Shown piece after piece: positions 35,515-45,137 of a stretch of 64,000 bases of DNA. The notes below the pieces were generated by a model that made no database searches, was not told the DNA's origin, and saw only the letters and a list, made by a program, of their open reading frames with translations. This DNA is from Frankia casuarinae. GTDB taxonomy: Bacteria; Actinomycetota; Actinomycetes; Frankiales; Frankiaceae. Each line of letters begins with the position of its first letter. Position 1 is the first letter of the stretch. The stretch is taken from positions 4,774,001 to 4,838,000 of the forward strand of contig NC_007777.1 in assembly GCF_000013345.1 (NCBI RefSeq). Reading direction: 5' to 3'. Both the position numbers and the translations under genes were made by a program.

Positions 35515-35695
35515 CTGGGCAGGGGGGCCACAGTGAGTCAGCCGTCCTGGCGGGTGAGGAACGCCGTGCCAGCCATGCGCGGTCAACGGCAACGTCGGCA
35601 TGACCTCGTCGGGCACGACGACGCCGGTGGGATGGGTACCGGGGTCGAGCTTGGCGTGCACGGTCAGCCCGGTGCGGGTGGTGGTCGTCCCGATC
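35515..35695 (-). pseudogene. ISAzo13-type transposase remnant
   Basis: On the minus strand GTTTTRTGLTVHAKLDPGTH then PTGVVVPDEVMPTLPLTAHGWHG resembles the C-terminal part of ISAzo13 transposases (TTTRTGLxVxAxLDxGxYPTG...HxWHG). Only about 60 residues remain, cut at the IS66-type end. Confidence 0.6.
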
Positions 35696-37136
35696 GTAAA
35701 CATTCAGCTTCATTGTTGATGTTGCTGTGAGTGGTTGGCGCTCGTTCCGGGTCCGCCTGTTGGCTGATGTGTGGCGCATCGGATCTGGTGCGTGTGGTGA
35801 TGTGGTGGGGTGCCGCCGCCGGAGGAGATGCCGATCGAGGGGCTGATCGCCCTCGTCCGCGCGCAGGCGGAGTTGATCGCCGAGTTGCGGGCGACGGTGG
35901 CGACACAGGCCAGGGAGATCGCGAAGCTGACGGCGAAGGTCGCTGACCTGGAGCGGAAGGTGTCGCGGAACTCGCGGAACTCGTCGTTGTCGCCGTCCAC
36001 GGACGACGCGATCCCGGGGCGGAAGCCGCCCGGCCCGGCGGGGTGTCCGGGGCGCCGGTGTCTTACGGGCCGGAGTTGCGTGCGCTCGCGCTGTACTTCC
36101 TGGTCCGCCAGCACCTGCCGGTCGAGCGGGCCAGGGAGGCGATCGCCGAGCTGTGTGTGTGTGTGGGGGGGGAGGTCTCGGCGGGCTGGCTGCGCTCGCT
36201 GCTGGCCCTGGGCGCGGACGTGGTCGCCGAGCCGGTCGACGCGATCGAACAGCGGATCGCCGCGGAGAAGGTCGTCGGGTTCGACGAGACCCCGCTGAAG
36301 GTCGGGCCGAAGGGCGAGAAGCGCTACGTGCTGTCCGCGTCGACGCTGCTGTTCACGCTGTTCATGCTGGGCGGCGCGACAAGGCGAGTTTCTGGGTGTT
36401 CCTGCTCGGCCGGATGCTCGGGGTCGTCGTCCACGACCGTTACGCCCTCTACGACGCCGAGGAGTTCGTCGGTTTCCTGCACCAACTCTGTGTCAGCCAT
36501 CTGCTGCGTGACCTCCAGGACGCCGTCGAGACCTACCCGGAGGCGGTGTGGCCGGTCCAGCTCCAGCAGGCGTTGCGGGGCCTGGTCCACCAGGCCAACC
36601 TCGCCCGCGCGGCCGTGCTGGCCGAGGTCCCCGCCGCGCTGCGCGACCCGCTGGTCGCCGAGTACCGCGGCGCGGTCCGCGTCGGGCTCAGGGATGTCCC
36701 CGCGGCCGAGAAGGGCGCGAAGCAGCCGGTCGGCCGCTGCCTACTCGAGTGCCTGCGCGACCGCCAAGACGACATGCTCCGGTTCGTCTTCGACCTCGAC
36801 GTGTGGCCGACGAACAACCAGTCCGAAGGCGACCTACGGCCGTTCAAGACCCAGCAGAAGATCTCCGGACGGCTCACCTCCGCGGCCGTGGCCGCCTGCC
36901 GCCTCCAGATCGCCAGCTACCTGTCCACCACCCGCAAACACAGCGTCTCCGCCCTGCACGCCCTACGGCTCGCGTTCCGCGGCACCCCCTGGATGCCACC
37001 ACCCGCCGTCGCCCCCACCTGACGGGCACCCCACCGATCCCACCGATCCCGCCGCGCCGGCCCCGCCTGCACGGCCCACAGCCACGCCCACGAACCGCCA
37101 CCTACAGCAAGATCCCTAAACCAGGTGAATGCTTAC
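35696..37136 (+). mobile_element. IS66-family element, defective
   Basis: The ends GTAAACATTCAGCTT (left) and the complement of AGGTGAATGCTTAC (right) are imperfect inverted repeats. No 8-bp target duplication is seen. The single transposase gene inside has an internal deletion and frameshifts. Confidence 0.65.
35810..37022 (+). pseudogene. IS66-family transposase, broken
   Basis: The N-terminal part (IALVRAQAELIAELRATVAT...SRNSRNSSLSPSTDD) is followed by PPGPAGCPG and then, in another frame, GAPVSYGPELRALALYFLVR: the zinc-finger region is deleted. A second shift near 36380 separates LLFTLFMLGG from KASFWVFLLGRMLGVVVHDRYALYD. The DDE end (VWPTNNQSEGDLRPFKTQQKISG) and the C-terminus remain. 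It cannot make an active transposase. Confidence 0.85.
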
Positions 37137-37270
37137 GACTTGGCGGCCCGACCCTCGACGCGGTTCTCGGCGCATCACGACGCCCACGAGAGCCCCGAAC
37201 AGCTCAGCGACGAAGACCGGGCACGGCTCTCCGTGGGCGGAAGTCCCCGCCGGGCGAAGTCAGGGTAATT

Positions 37271-38134
37271 TCAGGGGATCAGCATCGCCTTGCGGGCGCG
37301 GACGACGGCTTCGTAGCGTGTGCCCGCGTCCAGTTTCCGCATGGCGGATTGCAGGTATGCCTTGACCGTTTCGCGGGAGAGCGAAAGCCGGTTTGCGACC
37401 TCGGCATTGGTGCAGCCAAGCGCGACCTGGGCGAGGACATCGGTCTCACGGGTGGACAGGCGTACCTTGGAATTCTTTCCCGGCCCGCTCTCGCCGACGG
37501 CGACGAGACGTTGTGCGGCCGCGTAGATCCTGCGCTGGAGCGCCGAATCGGACATGGCTCCCGCGATGGCCCTCAGTTCGGAGTGCACCGAACGAAGTTC
37601 CTCGAGCGTGGCGGCGTGCGCGGGCTCGAGCTGTCTGACGGCCGCGAGCGACTCGGCCATCGCCAACCGATGATCGACTTCGTCGCGGATGGTGAGCTCG
37701 TGGACGAGCCGCCGGCCCGCGGCAACGATCTCGTCCCGTATCCGGTCGCCCAACGCGGCGGGCTGGCGCACCGCGCCGTAGAGGACGGCACGGCAACGGC
37801 CACCAGCGTGAACGGGAACCGCGAGTAACGAGGCGAGACCTTCGCGGAGGACGGGCCGGTCGTAGTCATGCGTGATGCTCCGCGCGCTGGCGTAGTCGGT
37901 CACCCCGACCGGGCGGCCCTGCAGGATCACCCGGCCGCCCAGTCCCGTGCCGGGACAGACCTCCAGATTGTGCAGGCCGGTGGTGCGAGTGCCCAGGAAC
38001 TCCGTCAGGCGCAAGCGGTTGCCACCCACCTCACCGGCGAATGCCACCGGGACTCCGCCCTGCCGGATGATGGTGCGCAGCTCGGCCCGCAAGGCCGCGC
38101 GGTCGTCTGGACGAAGTAATCGGGTGTCACTCAT
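37271..38134 (-). CDS. GAF-domain LuxR-family transcriptional regulator
   Basis: 287 residues from MSDTRLLRPDD. A GAF-like sensor (residues 15-150: FLGTRTTGLHNLEVCPGTGLGGRVILQGRPVGV and GLASLLAVPVHAGGRCRAVLYGA) leads through a helical linker to a LuxR-type HTH (RLSTRETDVLAQVALGCTNAEVANRLSLSRETVKAYLQSAMRKL). It is divergent from the acyl-CoA synthetase with about 220 bp between, and probably controls it in response to a small aromatic or acyl ligand. The ligand is not predictable. Confidence 0.88.
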   Translation of the reverse strand: MSDTRLLRPDDRAALRAELRTIIRQGGVPVAFAGEVGGNRLRLTEFLGTRTTGLHNLEVCPGTGLGGRVILQGRPVGVTDYASARSITHDYDRPVLREGLASLLAVPVHAGGRCRAVLYGAVRQPAALGDRIRDEIVAAGRRLVHELTIRDEVDHRLAMAESLAAVRQLEPAHAATLEELRSVHSELRAIAGAMSDSALQRRIYAAAQRLVAVGESGPGKNSKVRLSTRETDVLAQVALGCTNAEVANRLSLSRETVKAYLQSAMRKLDAGTRYEAVVRARKAMLIP

Positions 38135-38351
38135 CGCGTCCGTCCTCATTGCGCACACCGCCATGTTGTGCACGTCACAGTAACCCGGCCGAGGCAAGCC
38201 GTCGACCGGCCATCCCCGTGACCATCACGCGACCATCACGCGGCTACCTCCGCTACCACCCCGTGGCCATCCCCGCCTGCTACCAACTTTCGGGGGTGGC
38301 CGGCGGGGGCGGCTCGGCACGACTCTGTGCGGTGTTGGAAGGAGTTTGCCG

Positions 38352-40061
38352 ATGACGTCGACTGCCGCGACCGAGACCTACCGCACTGCCCGCGATCTTC
38401 TGATCAACTTGCGCACGGACTACGGCAAGGCGCTGGAGGAGTTCCGCTGGCCACGGTTCGAAGGCCAGTTCAACTGGGCCATCGACTGGTTTGACCCAAT
38501 CGCCCGGAACAACGACCGGGTGGCGCTGTGGATCGTGGAAGAGGATGGTTCGGAACGTCGGTGCACCTATGACGAGATGGCCCGTCGCTCGGACCGGGTA
38601 GCGACCTGGCTTGCCGGGTTAGGCATCGGCAAGGGCGATCCGGTGATCCTCATGCTCGGCAACCAGGTGGAGCTCTGGGAGTCGATGCTGGCGCTCATGA
38701 AGCTGGGCGCGGTAATCATACCCACCACTACCGCGATCGGTCCGACGGACCTCGCCGACCGGATCGAACGCGGCGGCGCCACCTGCGTGATCGCCAATGC
38801 CGCCGACGCGGTGAAGGTCAAGCTGAAAAACCTGAACGGTGTCATTGTAGGTGGCGAGGCCGCCGGCTGGCGCCCCTACACCGAGGCCAACGGCGTCACC
38901 GAGGTGCACCGGTTCGAATCCCGTACCGCCCCCACCGATCCGCTGCTGTTCTACTTCACCTCCGGAACCACCAGCCGGCCCAAACTCGTCGAGCACAGCC
39001 AGGTGTCCTATCCGGTCGGGCACCTGTCCACCCTGTACTGGACCGGGGTGCAACCCGGTGACGTGCATCTCAACATCAGTTCCCCTGGCTGGGCAAAGCA
39101 CGCGTGGAGCTCGTTTTTCGTGCCGTGGATCGCCGAAGCAACGATCTTCGTCTACAACTACGGCACGTTCGACCCCGCCAAGCTGCTGGCGCAGCTCCGC
39201 CGGGCTGGCGTAACCACGATGTGCGCGCCGCCGACCGTGTGGCGCATGCTCATCAAGGTCGATCTTTCCGGCGGGCCCGGCGCGCTGCGCGAGGTGCTGT
39301 CGGCCGGTGAACCCCTCAATCCGGAGGTCATCGACCAGGTCCGCGCCCACTGGGGCCTGACCCTGCGCGACGGGTTCGGCCAAACCGAGACGACCGCCCA
39401 GGTCGGCAACTCACCTGGCGCCGCCGTCAAGCCGGGGTCGATGGGCCGTCCGCTGCCGGGCGTGCCCACGGTCCTGGTCGACCCGGTGAGCGGCCAGCGC
39501 TCCAGCACTGAGGGAGAGCTGTGCCTCGATCTGGCCGCGCACCCGCTCGCGCTAATGACCAGTTACCGTGGCGACCCCGAACGCAACGCGGAAGTACTGG
39601 CCGGCGGCTACTACCACACCGGTGACGTCGCATCCCTCGACGAGGACGGCTACCTCACCTACATCGGCCGTACCGACGACGTGTTCAAGGCCTCGGACTA
39701 CAAGGTGTCCCCCTTCGAACTGGAAAGCGTCCTCGTCGAACACCCGGCTGTGCTCGAGGCAGCCGTCGTGCCCGCACCCGACGAGGTACGCCTGGCCGTG
39801 CCGAAGGCCTACATCGCACTTGCTCCGGGATGGGAGCCGAACCGCGAGACAGCGGAGGCGATCCTCCGTCACGCCCGCGAAAACCTTGCCCCCTACCTGC
39901 GCGTCCGGCGGCTGGAGTTCTACGACCTACCCAAAACGATCTCCGGCAAGATCCGGCGCGTCGAGCTGCGCAGCAGGGAGAGCGAAGCCGCGGGCACCCG
40001 CCTCAGCATGGAGTACCGCGACACCGACTTTCCCAGGCTGACCAGCCGTAAGGCCGACTGA
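38352..40061 (+). CDS. AMP-forming acyl-CoA synthetase
   Basis: 569 residues from ATG 38352, with GGAAGGAG 7-9 nt upstream. All adenylation motifs are present: LLFYFTSGTTSRPKLVEHSQ (P-loop), GFGQTETT (A5), GYYHTGDVASLDEDGYLTYIGRTDDVFK (A7-A8) and the catalytic Lys in DLPKTISGKIRRVELR (A10). The layout (about 570 residues, YHTGD, APYLRVRRLEF) resembles medium-chain/benzoate-type acyl-CoA synthetases of the ACSM group. It is cytoplasmic and makes an acyl-CoA from a carboxylic acid, probably controlled by the divergent GAF-LuxR regulator. Confidence 0.92.
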   Translation: MTSTAATETYRTARDLLINLRTDYGKALEEFRWPRFEGQFNWAIDWFDPIARNNDRVALWIVEEDGSERRCTYDEMARRSDRVATWLAGLGIGKGDPVILMLGNQVELWESMLALMKLGAVIIPTTTAIGPTDLADRIERGGATCVIANAADAVKVKLKNLNGVIVGGEAAGWRPYTEANGVTEVHRFESRTAPTDPLLFYFTSGTTSRPKLVEHSQVSYPVGHLSTLYWTGVQPGDVHLNISSPGWAKHAWSSFFVPWIAEATIFVYNYGTFDPAKLLAQLRRAGVTTMCAPPTVWRMLIKVDLSGGPGALREVLSAGEPLNPEVIDQVRAHWGLTLRDGFGQTETTAQVGNSPGAAVKPGSMGRPLPGVPTVLVDPVSGQRSSTEGELCLDLAAHPLALMTSYRGDPERNAEVLAGGYYHTGDVASLDEDGYLTYIGRTDDVFKASDYKVSPFELESVLVEHPAVLEAAVVPAPDEVRLAVPKAYIALAPGWEPNRETAEAILRHARENLAPYLRVRRLEFYDLPKTISGKIRRVELRSRESEAAGTRLSMEYRDTDFPRLTSRKAD

Positions 40062-40232
40062 TCGACCAGACACCACGGGCCGTGGATGGGGCGCGCTGGA
40101 GTGCGTGCCCCGTTCCGGGGGTCGTCCAGTTCGGCAGCGGTGAGCCCGGTGGCGCTCAGGCGACTCGGTTATGAGGGGCGAATGAGGGCGCCCGCAAGCA
40201 TGACCTGGGCTTCCGATATCTGGTCAGATCGG

Positions 40233-41078
40233 TCAGAGGAGCTCCGCGGCGTCGGTTCCGCGTCTGCCGGACTGCCACATGATGGCCAGCTCGGTACGTG
40301 ACCGCACGCCGCACTTGGCGAGCACATGGGTGATGTGACGTTTGACGGTCCACTCCGAGATCCCGAGCTCCCGAGCGATCAATCTGTTGGGCCATCCATC
40401 GGCAACGTAGCGGGCGATTTCGTGCTCGCGGATCGACAAGACTATTCCCGCCGGCGCGACCTGATGTTCGAGATGGCTGCGCAGCAGGTACGACAACGTC
40501 GGCCGAAGTCCCCGCAGGAGTTCGTGATCTCTATGATCGAAGGTGCGCCCGCCCGTCGCGACGACTCCGATGTAACCGTGAACGGGCAGCGAGGTATCCA
40601 GCCAGACGAGGATCTTGTCACTGATGTCGTTTTGCGGCAAGAAATCCTCGAGGAATTCTCCGCATCTGTCGTTGCCGAGGGCCATCTCTGCCAGTTGCGG
40701 GAGCACGGCCTGGCCGTATTCCTGCATCAGTTGACGAGCGAACTTGTGCGCGAAGACATCTCGACCGGCATACCTGTCCAGGTAGCGTGCCATGAGCTCG
40801 GGAAGGATGCCACGAGTGCGGGGCTCGCTCAATTCCAGCTGCAATGACGGGTGGCGGCCGAGGGAGAAGGTGAGGTGCTCGTAGCCAAGGTGCGCCGAGA
40901 ACGCGTCGAGGACGACGCTACGGAAGGACGGTGACTCGGTCGCACCGACACAGTCGTTGATCACCGCGAGAGTGCGGCGGTAGTCCGCAGCTTCCAGCTC
41001 CACGATGGCCTCCAGCAAACATGCGTCCAGCGCGACGTTACCCACCCGGAGAGACGCCACTTCCGAACGAATCACCAT
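40233..41078 (-). CDS. LuxR-family transcriptional regulator
   Basis: 281 residues from ATG 41078 (MVIRSEVASL); a GTG at 41108 would add ten residues but lies inside a palindrome. The N-terminal 200 residues (VVLDAFSAHLGYEHLTFSLG, ILPELMARYLDRYAGRDVFAH) look like a ligand-binding domain. The C-terminus is a LuxR HTH (LSIREHEIARYVADGWPNRLIARELGISEWTVKRHITHVLAKCGVRSRTELA). It is divergent from the alpha/beta hydrolase gene. Confidence 0.88.
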   Translation of the reverse strand: MVIRSEVASLRVGNVALDACLLEAIVELEAADYRRTLAVINDCVGATESPSFRSVVLDAFSAHLGYEHLTFSLGRHPSLQLELSEPRTRGILPELMARYLDRYAGRDVFAHKFARQLMQEYGQAVLPQLAEMALGNDRCGEFLEDFLPQNDISDKILVWLDTSLPVHGYIGVVATGGRTFDHRDHELLRGLRPTLSYLLRSHLEHQVAPAGIVLSIREHEIARYVADGWPNRLIARELGISEWTVKRHITHVLAKCGVRSRTELAIMWQSGRRGTDAAELL

Positions 41079-41099
41079 ATCACTCGCCGCCAAGATTTT

Positions 41100-41121
41100 C
41101 AATGCCACCTAAGTGGCATTG
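41100..41121. promoter_or_regulatory. Operator palindrome CAATGCCAC-CTAA-GTGGCATTG
   Basis: A perfect 9-bp inverted repeat with a 4-bp spacer between the divergent LuxR regulator and hydrolase genes. It lies about 22 bp upstream of ATG 41078 and 63 bp upstream of ATG 41185, well placed to control both. Confidence 0.65.
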
Positions 41122-41184
41122 AGGCGGACCTTCACGACAATCATTGTAGTGGTGCCGGTCACATTCTAGTCCAAGGTGAAATCC

Positions 41185-42027
41185 ATGAAAGAGCATATCG
41201 TTACCGGGGCCGCGGGGGCACGACTACGAGTCCTCGAGCACAGCCCGGAAAAGGCGCCCACCGTCGTGCTGGTCCACGGCCTGTCGCTGAACGCGGGCGT
41301 GTGGGACCCGCTCGTTGCGCGGATCCAGAATTCGTTCCGCATCCTGGCGCCCGACCTTCGTGGGCATGGCCGCTCGGATGTACCCGAGGACGACACCTAC
41401 GCGCTCAGCCGCACGTGGGCCGAGGACCTCGCGGCGGTTATCTCGCTCGCCGGACCGGGGCCGGTGGTTCTGGTGGCGTGGTCCTACGGCGGTCTGGTGG
41501 CTACCGACTTTCTACGCACCTACGGACAGTCCGGTCTGTCCGGACTGGTGTTGGTGTCCCCGTTGCGCAAGATCGGTAGCGCGGACGCCCTGGCGCTGTT
41601 GGGACCGGACTTTCTCGCGACAGCCGGTGGACTGACCTCGACCGACCTCGGCGAGGCGGTTCCCGCTGCGGGCGCGTTCGTCGATCTACTGCGCGCCGGG
41701 GACTGGGATCAGGCCACCCGCGAACGACTGCTCGGCGCCGTCCTCGCGGTACCGCCGCGGGTACGGGCCGCGATCCTCGGGCGCGTCGACGACGGCGATG
41801 AGGTGCTCGCCGAACTGACCATCCCCACCCGGATCATCTACGGCAGCGACGACACCGTCATCATCCCGGCCGCCTTCGCCGAGTTGGACACCATCATTGC
41901 CGCGGCGACCGTGACCGCGTACCCCGGCGTGGGGCACATACCGTTCGTGGAGAACCCCACACGCTTCGACACCGAACTCACCGAGTTCGTCGGCACCCTT
42001 TCATCTGCCACTGCTGCCGTGCGCTGA
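41185..42027 (+). CDS. Alpha/beta hydrolase
   Basis: 280 residues from ATG 41185 (AAGG upstream). VVLVHGLSLNAGVWDPL gives the oxyanion HG, LAPDLRGHGRSD the conserved loop, LVAWSYGGLVA the nucleophile Ser (AxSxG instead of GxSxG), IIYGSDDTVI the acid, and YPGVGHIPFVENP the His. It is cytoplasmic. It could act as an esterase, lactonase or C-C hydrolase in the small metabolic cluster with the acyl-CoA synthetase and the SnoaL-like protein. Confidence 0.88.
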   Translation: MKEHIVTGAAGARLRVLEHSPEKAPTVVLVHGLSLNAGVWDPLVARIQNSFRILAPDLRGHGRSDVPEDDTYALSRTWAEDLAAVISLAGPGPVVLVAWSYGGLVATDFLRTYGQSGLSGLVLVSPLRKIGSADALALLGPDFLATAGGLTSTDLGEAVPAAGAFVDLLRAGDWDQATRERLLGAVLAVPPRVRAAILGRVDDGDEVLAELTIPTRIIYGSDDTVIIPAAFAELDTIIAAATVTAYPGVGHIPFVENPTRFDTELTEFVGTLSSATAAVR

Positions 42028-42295
42028 CCGCAGCATCCACCCGATTATTCGGCATGGTGGCGGACGCCGTGCCGTACCGAAGTTGGGCGAAGGTAAGGGC
42101 CCACCGGTGAACGCGGGTACGCATCCTGAAGAACGGCATTTATTCGACCGGTTCCGCACCTGCCCGTACCCGGTCGACGCTTTCAATCAGGACGTCTTCA
42201 TGGCCTTCTTCGTGGGTCTTCTTCGTACTGGAGACGGACGGCCGCTAGAAACCAAGATGGAAAAGTAAACACCAATCAGAAAGGGAATCAATAAC

Positions 42296-42805
42296 ATGAT
42301 CGCTATTACCGTCGAGGAGCGGATTGCTCTGCAACGTGCGACCATCGAGGAGCACATTCGCCAGGAGAACGCCAAGGAGTGGGAGAAGGTCTACGACACC
42401 TTCGTGCGTGACGAGCGTTCCTTCTACGATGTCGTCCCAATGAGCACCCATTACGAAGGCATCCGGGGCGTGCAAGACTTCTACGAGGCGCTCACTGTCG
42501 CCTTACCAGACTTCGTCATCACCGTCACCGGAGAATACGACCTCCCCGGCTATTCCTGGCGAGAGGTGACTGTCACCGGAACGCATCGGAGCGAGTTCGC
42601 CGGTATCACTCCACAGAACCATGTGGTTCGCTTCGAAATCGCCGCACTCTACCTCTTCAGCGACGACAACCCCGGCAAGCTCATCGCCGAACGCGCGTAC
42701 TGGGACAACGACTCGATCTTCCGCCAGATGAAGGGGGAGGCCGACGCCCCCCGCGGCGGAGTTGGCCTGACCGACCGCGAACCCATCCGCGCAACCATCG
42801 CATAA
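42296..42805 (+). CDS. SnoaL/NTF2-like protein
   Basis: 169 residues after a clear AAAGGGA ribosome site. The pattern EHIRQENAKEWEKVYDTFV, HYEGIRGVQDFYEALTVALPDFVITV, EFAGITPQNHVVRFEIAALYLF and KLIAERAYWDNDSIFRQM matches the NTF2-like cone fold of SnoaL/ester cyclase proteins. These act as cyclases, hydratases or carrier-like proteins. It is 268 bp downstream of the hydrolase; the gap holds only a doubtful 61-codon frame (42083-42268). Confidence 0.82.
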   Translation: MIAITVEERIALQRATIEEHIRQENAKEWEKVYDTFVRDERSFYDVVPMSTHYEGIRGVQDFYEALTVALPDFVITVTGEYDLPGYSWREVTVTGTHRSEFAGITPQNHVVRFEIAALYLFSDDNPGKLIAERAYWDNDSIFRQMKGEADAPRGGVGLTDREPIRATIA

Positions 42806-42982
42806 CCCACATCCACGGACAGGGCGCGCCGTCGTAACGGGCGGCGGCGTTGCCCTGTCCTGCACAGGCAGGGAAGGCCGCCGAGGACAACAAAACGCGC
42901 AGGCGCGCCCTGGCGGCTGACCACCTACCGGCCGGGCGAGATCTCGCATATCCACAGTGTCATGGACGGCGAGGCGCGCGGG

Positions 42983-43475
42983 CTACGGTTTCCGGGCGAT
43001 TCCGCCATACATGTACACGTGGGCATCGTCCAGCGCAGCCGCCTCCTCGTCGGGATGCCAGTGGTGGACGAGCACTACTCCGGGGTCAAGCAGTTCCAGC
43101 CCGTCAAAGAAACGCTCGACCGTGCTTTTATCGCGCGCGATCAGCGGAATGCCGTTGGCGTTGTATGCGGCCTCCCCGGCGCGAGCTTCCTCGGGCGCGC
43201 TGTCGGCCGTGGCGGTCGACAGCGCCAGGATGCTCCCCGCCGGCAGCGGGCGCATGAGCCGGTCGATGATATCCTGAACGATCGCGTCATCAGTGATGAA
43301 CTGCACGATCGCGATCAGACTGACCGCCATAGGCCGGCCCAGGTCGAGAGTTTCCCGCAGTTGCTCGGGCTCCAGGATCCCCTCCGGGTTGCGGAAGTCG
43401 GCGTCGAGATAGGCGGCCCGGCCCTCGGGGGTACTGGCGAGCAGTGCTCGGGCGTGCACCAACACGATGGGTACC
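42983..43475 (-). pseudogene. DUF574-type SAM methyltransferase, 3' fragment
   Basis: From VPIVLVHARALLASTPEGRAAYLDADFRNPEGIL the frame runs through LDLGRPMAVSLIAIVQFITDD and ends MYGGIARKP, the second half of the actinomycete Methyltransf_19 (DUF574) family. The first half, ending YVDNEPIV, is at 44551-44922. The two are separated by about 1.08 kb that contains a toxin-antitoxin pair. Confidence 0.85.
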
Positions 43476-43562
43476 ACCCCTGGGCTGCACATGGCGTCCG
43501 GCATCCGGTCCTAGCGCTCTTATGCGTGCCAGTGGAGATCGCTTCGTCCTGGTGCGTGGAAG

Positions 43563-43991
43563 TCAGCCGAGGGTCGTAGGCAGAAGCTCAAAGGCGCCGC
43601 AGTGGCTGGGAACGACGATCTGGAAGTCCTTGCGGTCGACCGTCGCGACCTTGGGTGTGCCCAGGCGTTCCGCTGTAGCGACTACCGCGGCGTCGACTGC
43701 GTCGAGCGGAAGATCGGCATAGCGCCGCACCAGTTGGGCAGCGCGGTCGAGGTCCGCGGCTGTCGGCGCCTCCACGTCAAGCTCTCCGGCCGCCAGTGAC
43801 TCCAAGAACGTGGCGGCCAGTTGCGGCGTTCCGTGCCCCCGGCGCGCAAGCAGGTAACAAACCTCGGTGATGACCATCGCGGGAACTACCAGGGGCTCGG
43901 CGGCCGCCACGAGGAGGTGGGCACACGATTCATGGAACTTGTCCCGCTTGTTGATGGCAGCGACGAGTACACCGGTGTCGATAACTATCAC
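43563..43991 (-). CDS. vapC: VapC-type PIN-domain toxin
   Basis: 142 residues. The PIN domain acidic residues are visible: MIVIDTGVLVAA (first Asp), VITEVCYLLAR (Glu), LPLDAVDAAVVATAERLG (Asp) and VATVDRKDF (last Asp). It would be a Mg-dependent RNase acting on tRNA or rRNA. Its ATG overlaps the antitoxin stop (ATGA). The whole pair sits inside a split methyltransferase gene. Confidence 0.92.
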   Translation of the reverse strand: MIVIDTGVLVAAINKRDKFHESCAHLLVAAAEPLVVPAMVITEVCYLLARRGHGTPQLAATFLESLAAGELDVEAPTAADLDRAAQLVRRYADLPLDAVDAAVVATAERLGTPKVATVDRKDFQIVVPSHCGAFELLPTTLG

Positions 43992-44245
43992 CGGTCTGGC
44001 TCGCCTAGCTCCTCGTGAAGGATTCGAGATGAACGTTCAGCCAGATCGCGTTCACCATCCATGATCCCGATGAACGACAAGCGGCGCCCCGGTGTGGCTG
44101 CGCTGTCGTCAACCTGCCGTGCTGACTCCGTGGCCGGACGCGGGCCGAGCATGCCACCCAAGATCACATAGAGCGCCTCCACCTGGGTAGGCGCAAGCCG
44201 ATCCACCATCCGGTGCACATCGGCCACATGCGGCGCGGTTGTCAT
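43988..44245 (-). CDS. vapB: VapB-type antitoxin
   Basis: 85 residues from MTTAPHVADVHRM. The N-terminal part (VHRMVDRLAPTQVEALYVIL) is a short DNA-binding or dimerising helix region. The C-terminus RLSFIGIMDGERDLAERSSRILHEELG is the toxin-wrapping tail common in actinobacterial VapB proteins. Upstream the coding strand reads GGGCTACGCTGGCACC-ATG, a -10-like TACGCT about 7 nt before the ATG and no ribosome site, suggesting a leaderless mRNA. Confidence 0.85.
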   Translation of the reverse strand: MTTAPHVADVHRMVDRLAPTQVEALYVILGGMLGPRPATESARQVDDSAATPGRRLSFIGIMDGERDLAERSSRILHEELGEPDR

Positions 44246-44550
44246 GGTGCCAGCGTAGCCCGCTCGGACGGGGCGGTAGCGCGTCGTCGGGACGGATGCG
44301 CCGTCCCTGCCGACGCGTCGGGACGTTCCTGCGGGCGTTGCTGTGGGGTCATGCCCGTCCGCTCGAGAAGGTCGCCCGAGCGGTGACCGCCGCGCTGCCG
44401 CGCCACGCGCCGGTGCTGTTCCGCCTCGTCGACGAGGCTCTGGCAGTGCGGTGGCCGGCGCACTGCGTCCGAGCCGCGCGACGTGTGCAACTCGGGTACG
44501 GACCAAAGGCCGGGCCCGGCTACCTAAAGATGCTGGTGAGACGCCCGAAT

Positions 44551-44922
44551 CTACGCCGATACGATCGGTTCGTTGTCGACATAGAGAATCCGCGATTCCG
44601 GCGCGACCTCATGTAGGTTCGGCGCGGTCGGCAGCCCGGTACCGATATCCAGGAACTGCCGGATGCCGTGCTCCGCCGCCAGGACGCGGGCCATCCTGAC
44701 CATGAAGTTCCGGTTGGCCCGCATGGACGTGGGTAGGTTGGGCATACTCCTGGTGAACTCCGCGGCCGCAGCCCGGTCCGCCGGGAAGTTTTCCTTGCCG
44801 CCGAGTATGTAGTCGTAGACCCGCGCCGAGTGCGGAACGTCGCTCTTCAGGTCGACGTTCGGCGGCGCCCAGTCCGGCACCACCGAGCCGTGGGTCCACC
44901 CGGCGTTGTCACCTTTGGCCAC
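44551..44922 (-). pseudogene. DUF574-type SAM methyltransferase, 5' fragment
   Basis: From GTG 44922 (CTAGGGGGA ribosome site) the frame reads DLKSDVPHSARVYDYILGGKENFPADRAAA, FLDIGTGLPTAPNLHEVAPESRILYVDNEPIV, then SA and a stop. This is the first half of a Methyltransf_19 protein with the SAM motif FLDIGTG. The rest is at 42983-43475. The break falls at the PIV codons in both halves. Confidence 0.85.
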
Positions 44923-45137
44923 GACTCCCCCTAGCTCTGACAGCGCCCATACACAGACGCACTGATTATTTCTCCCAGACTCTCCCATGACCCCGTAATG
45001 GCGGCATCGGATGGGGTCGGGGAGTGACGTCCTCGGGGAGTGTTGCCTCCTGGGATCCTGGGCATGCCTGGCCCCCTCGGCCCGCCTTCGGCCGCCCCGG
45101 GCTCCGGGGGCGGACACCGGATGGAGATCATCGTCTC

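Noticed and set aside
38900-38940. GGTTCGAATCCCGTACCG, resembling a tRNA T-arm
   Set aside because: It lies inside the conserved coding region of the acyl-CoA synthetase, and no acceptor or anticodon arms surround it.
42083-42268. 61-codon plus-strand frame between the hydrolase and SnoaL-like genes
   Set aside because: No ribosome site or recognised motif; likely chance.
44239-44616. Plus-strand open frame of 125 codons in the vapBC insertion
   Set aside because: It overlaps the vapB start region and the methyltransferase 5' fragment on the other strand, has no ribosome site, and resembles no family I know. It may be a remnant but is not supportable.
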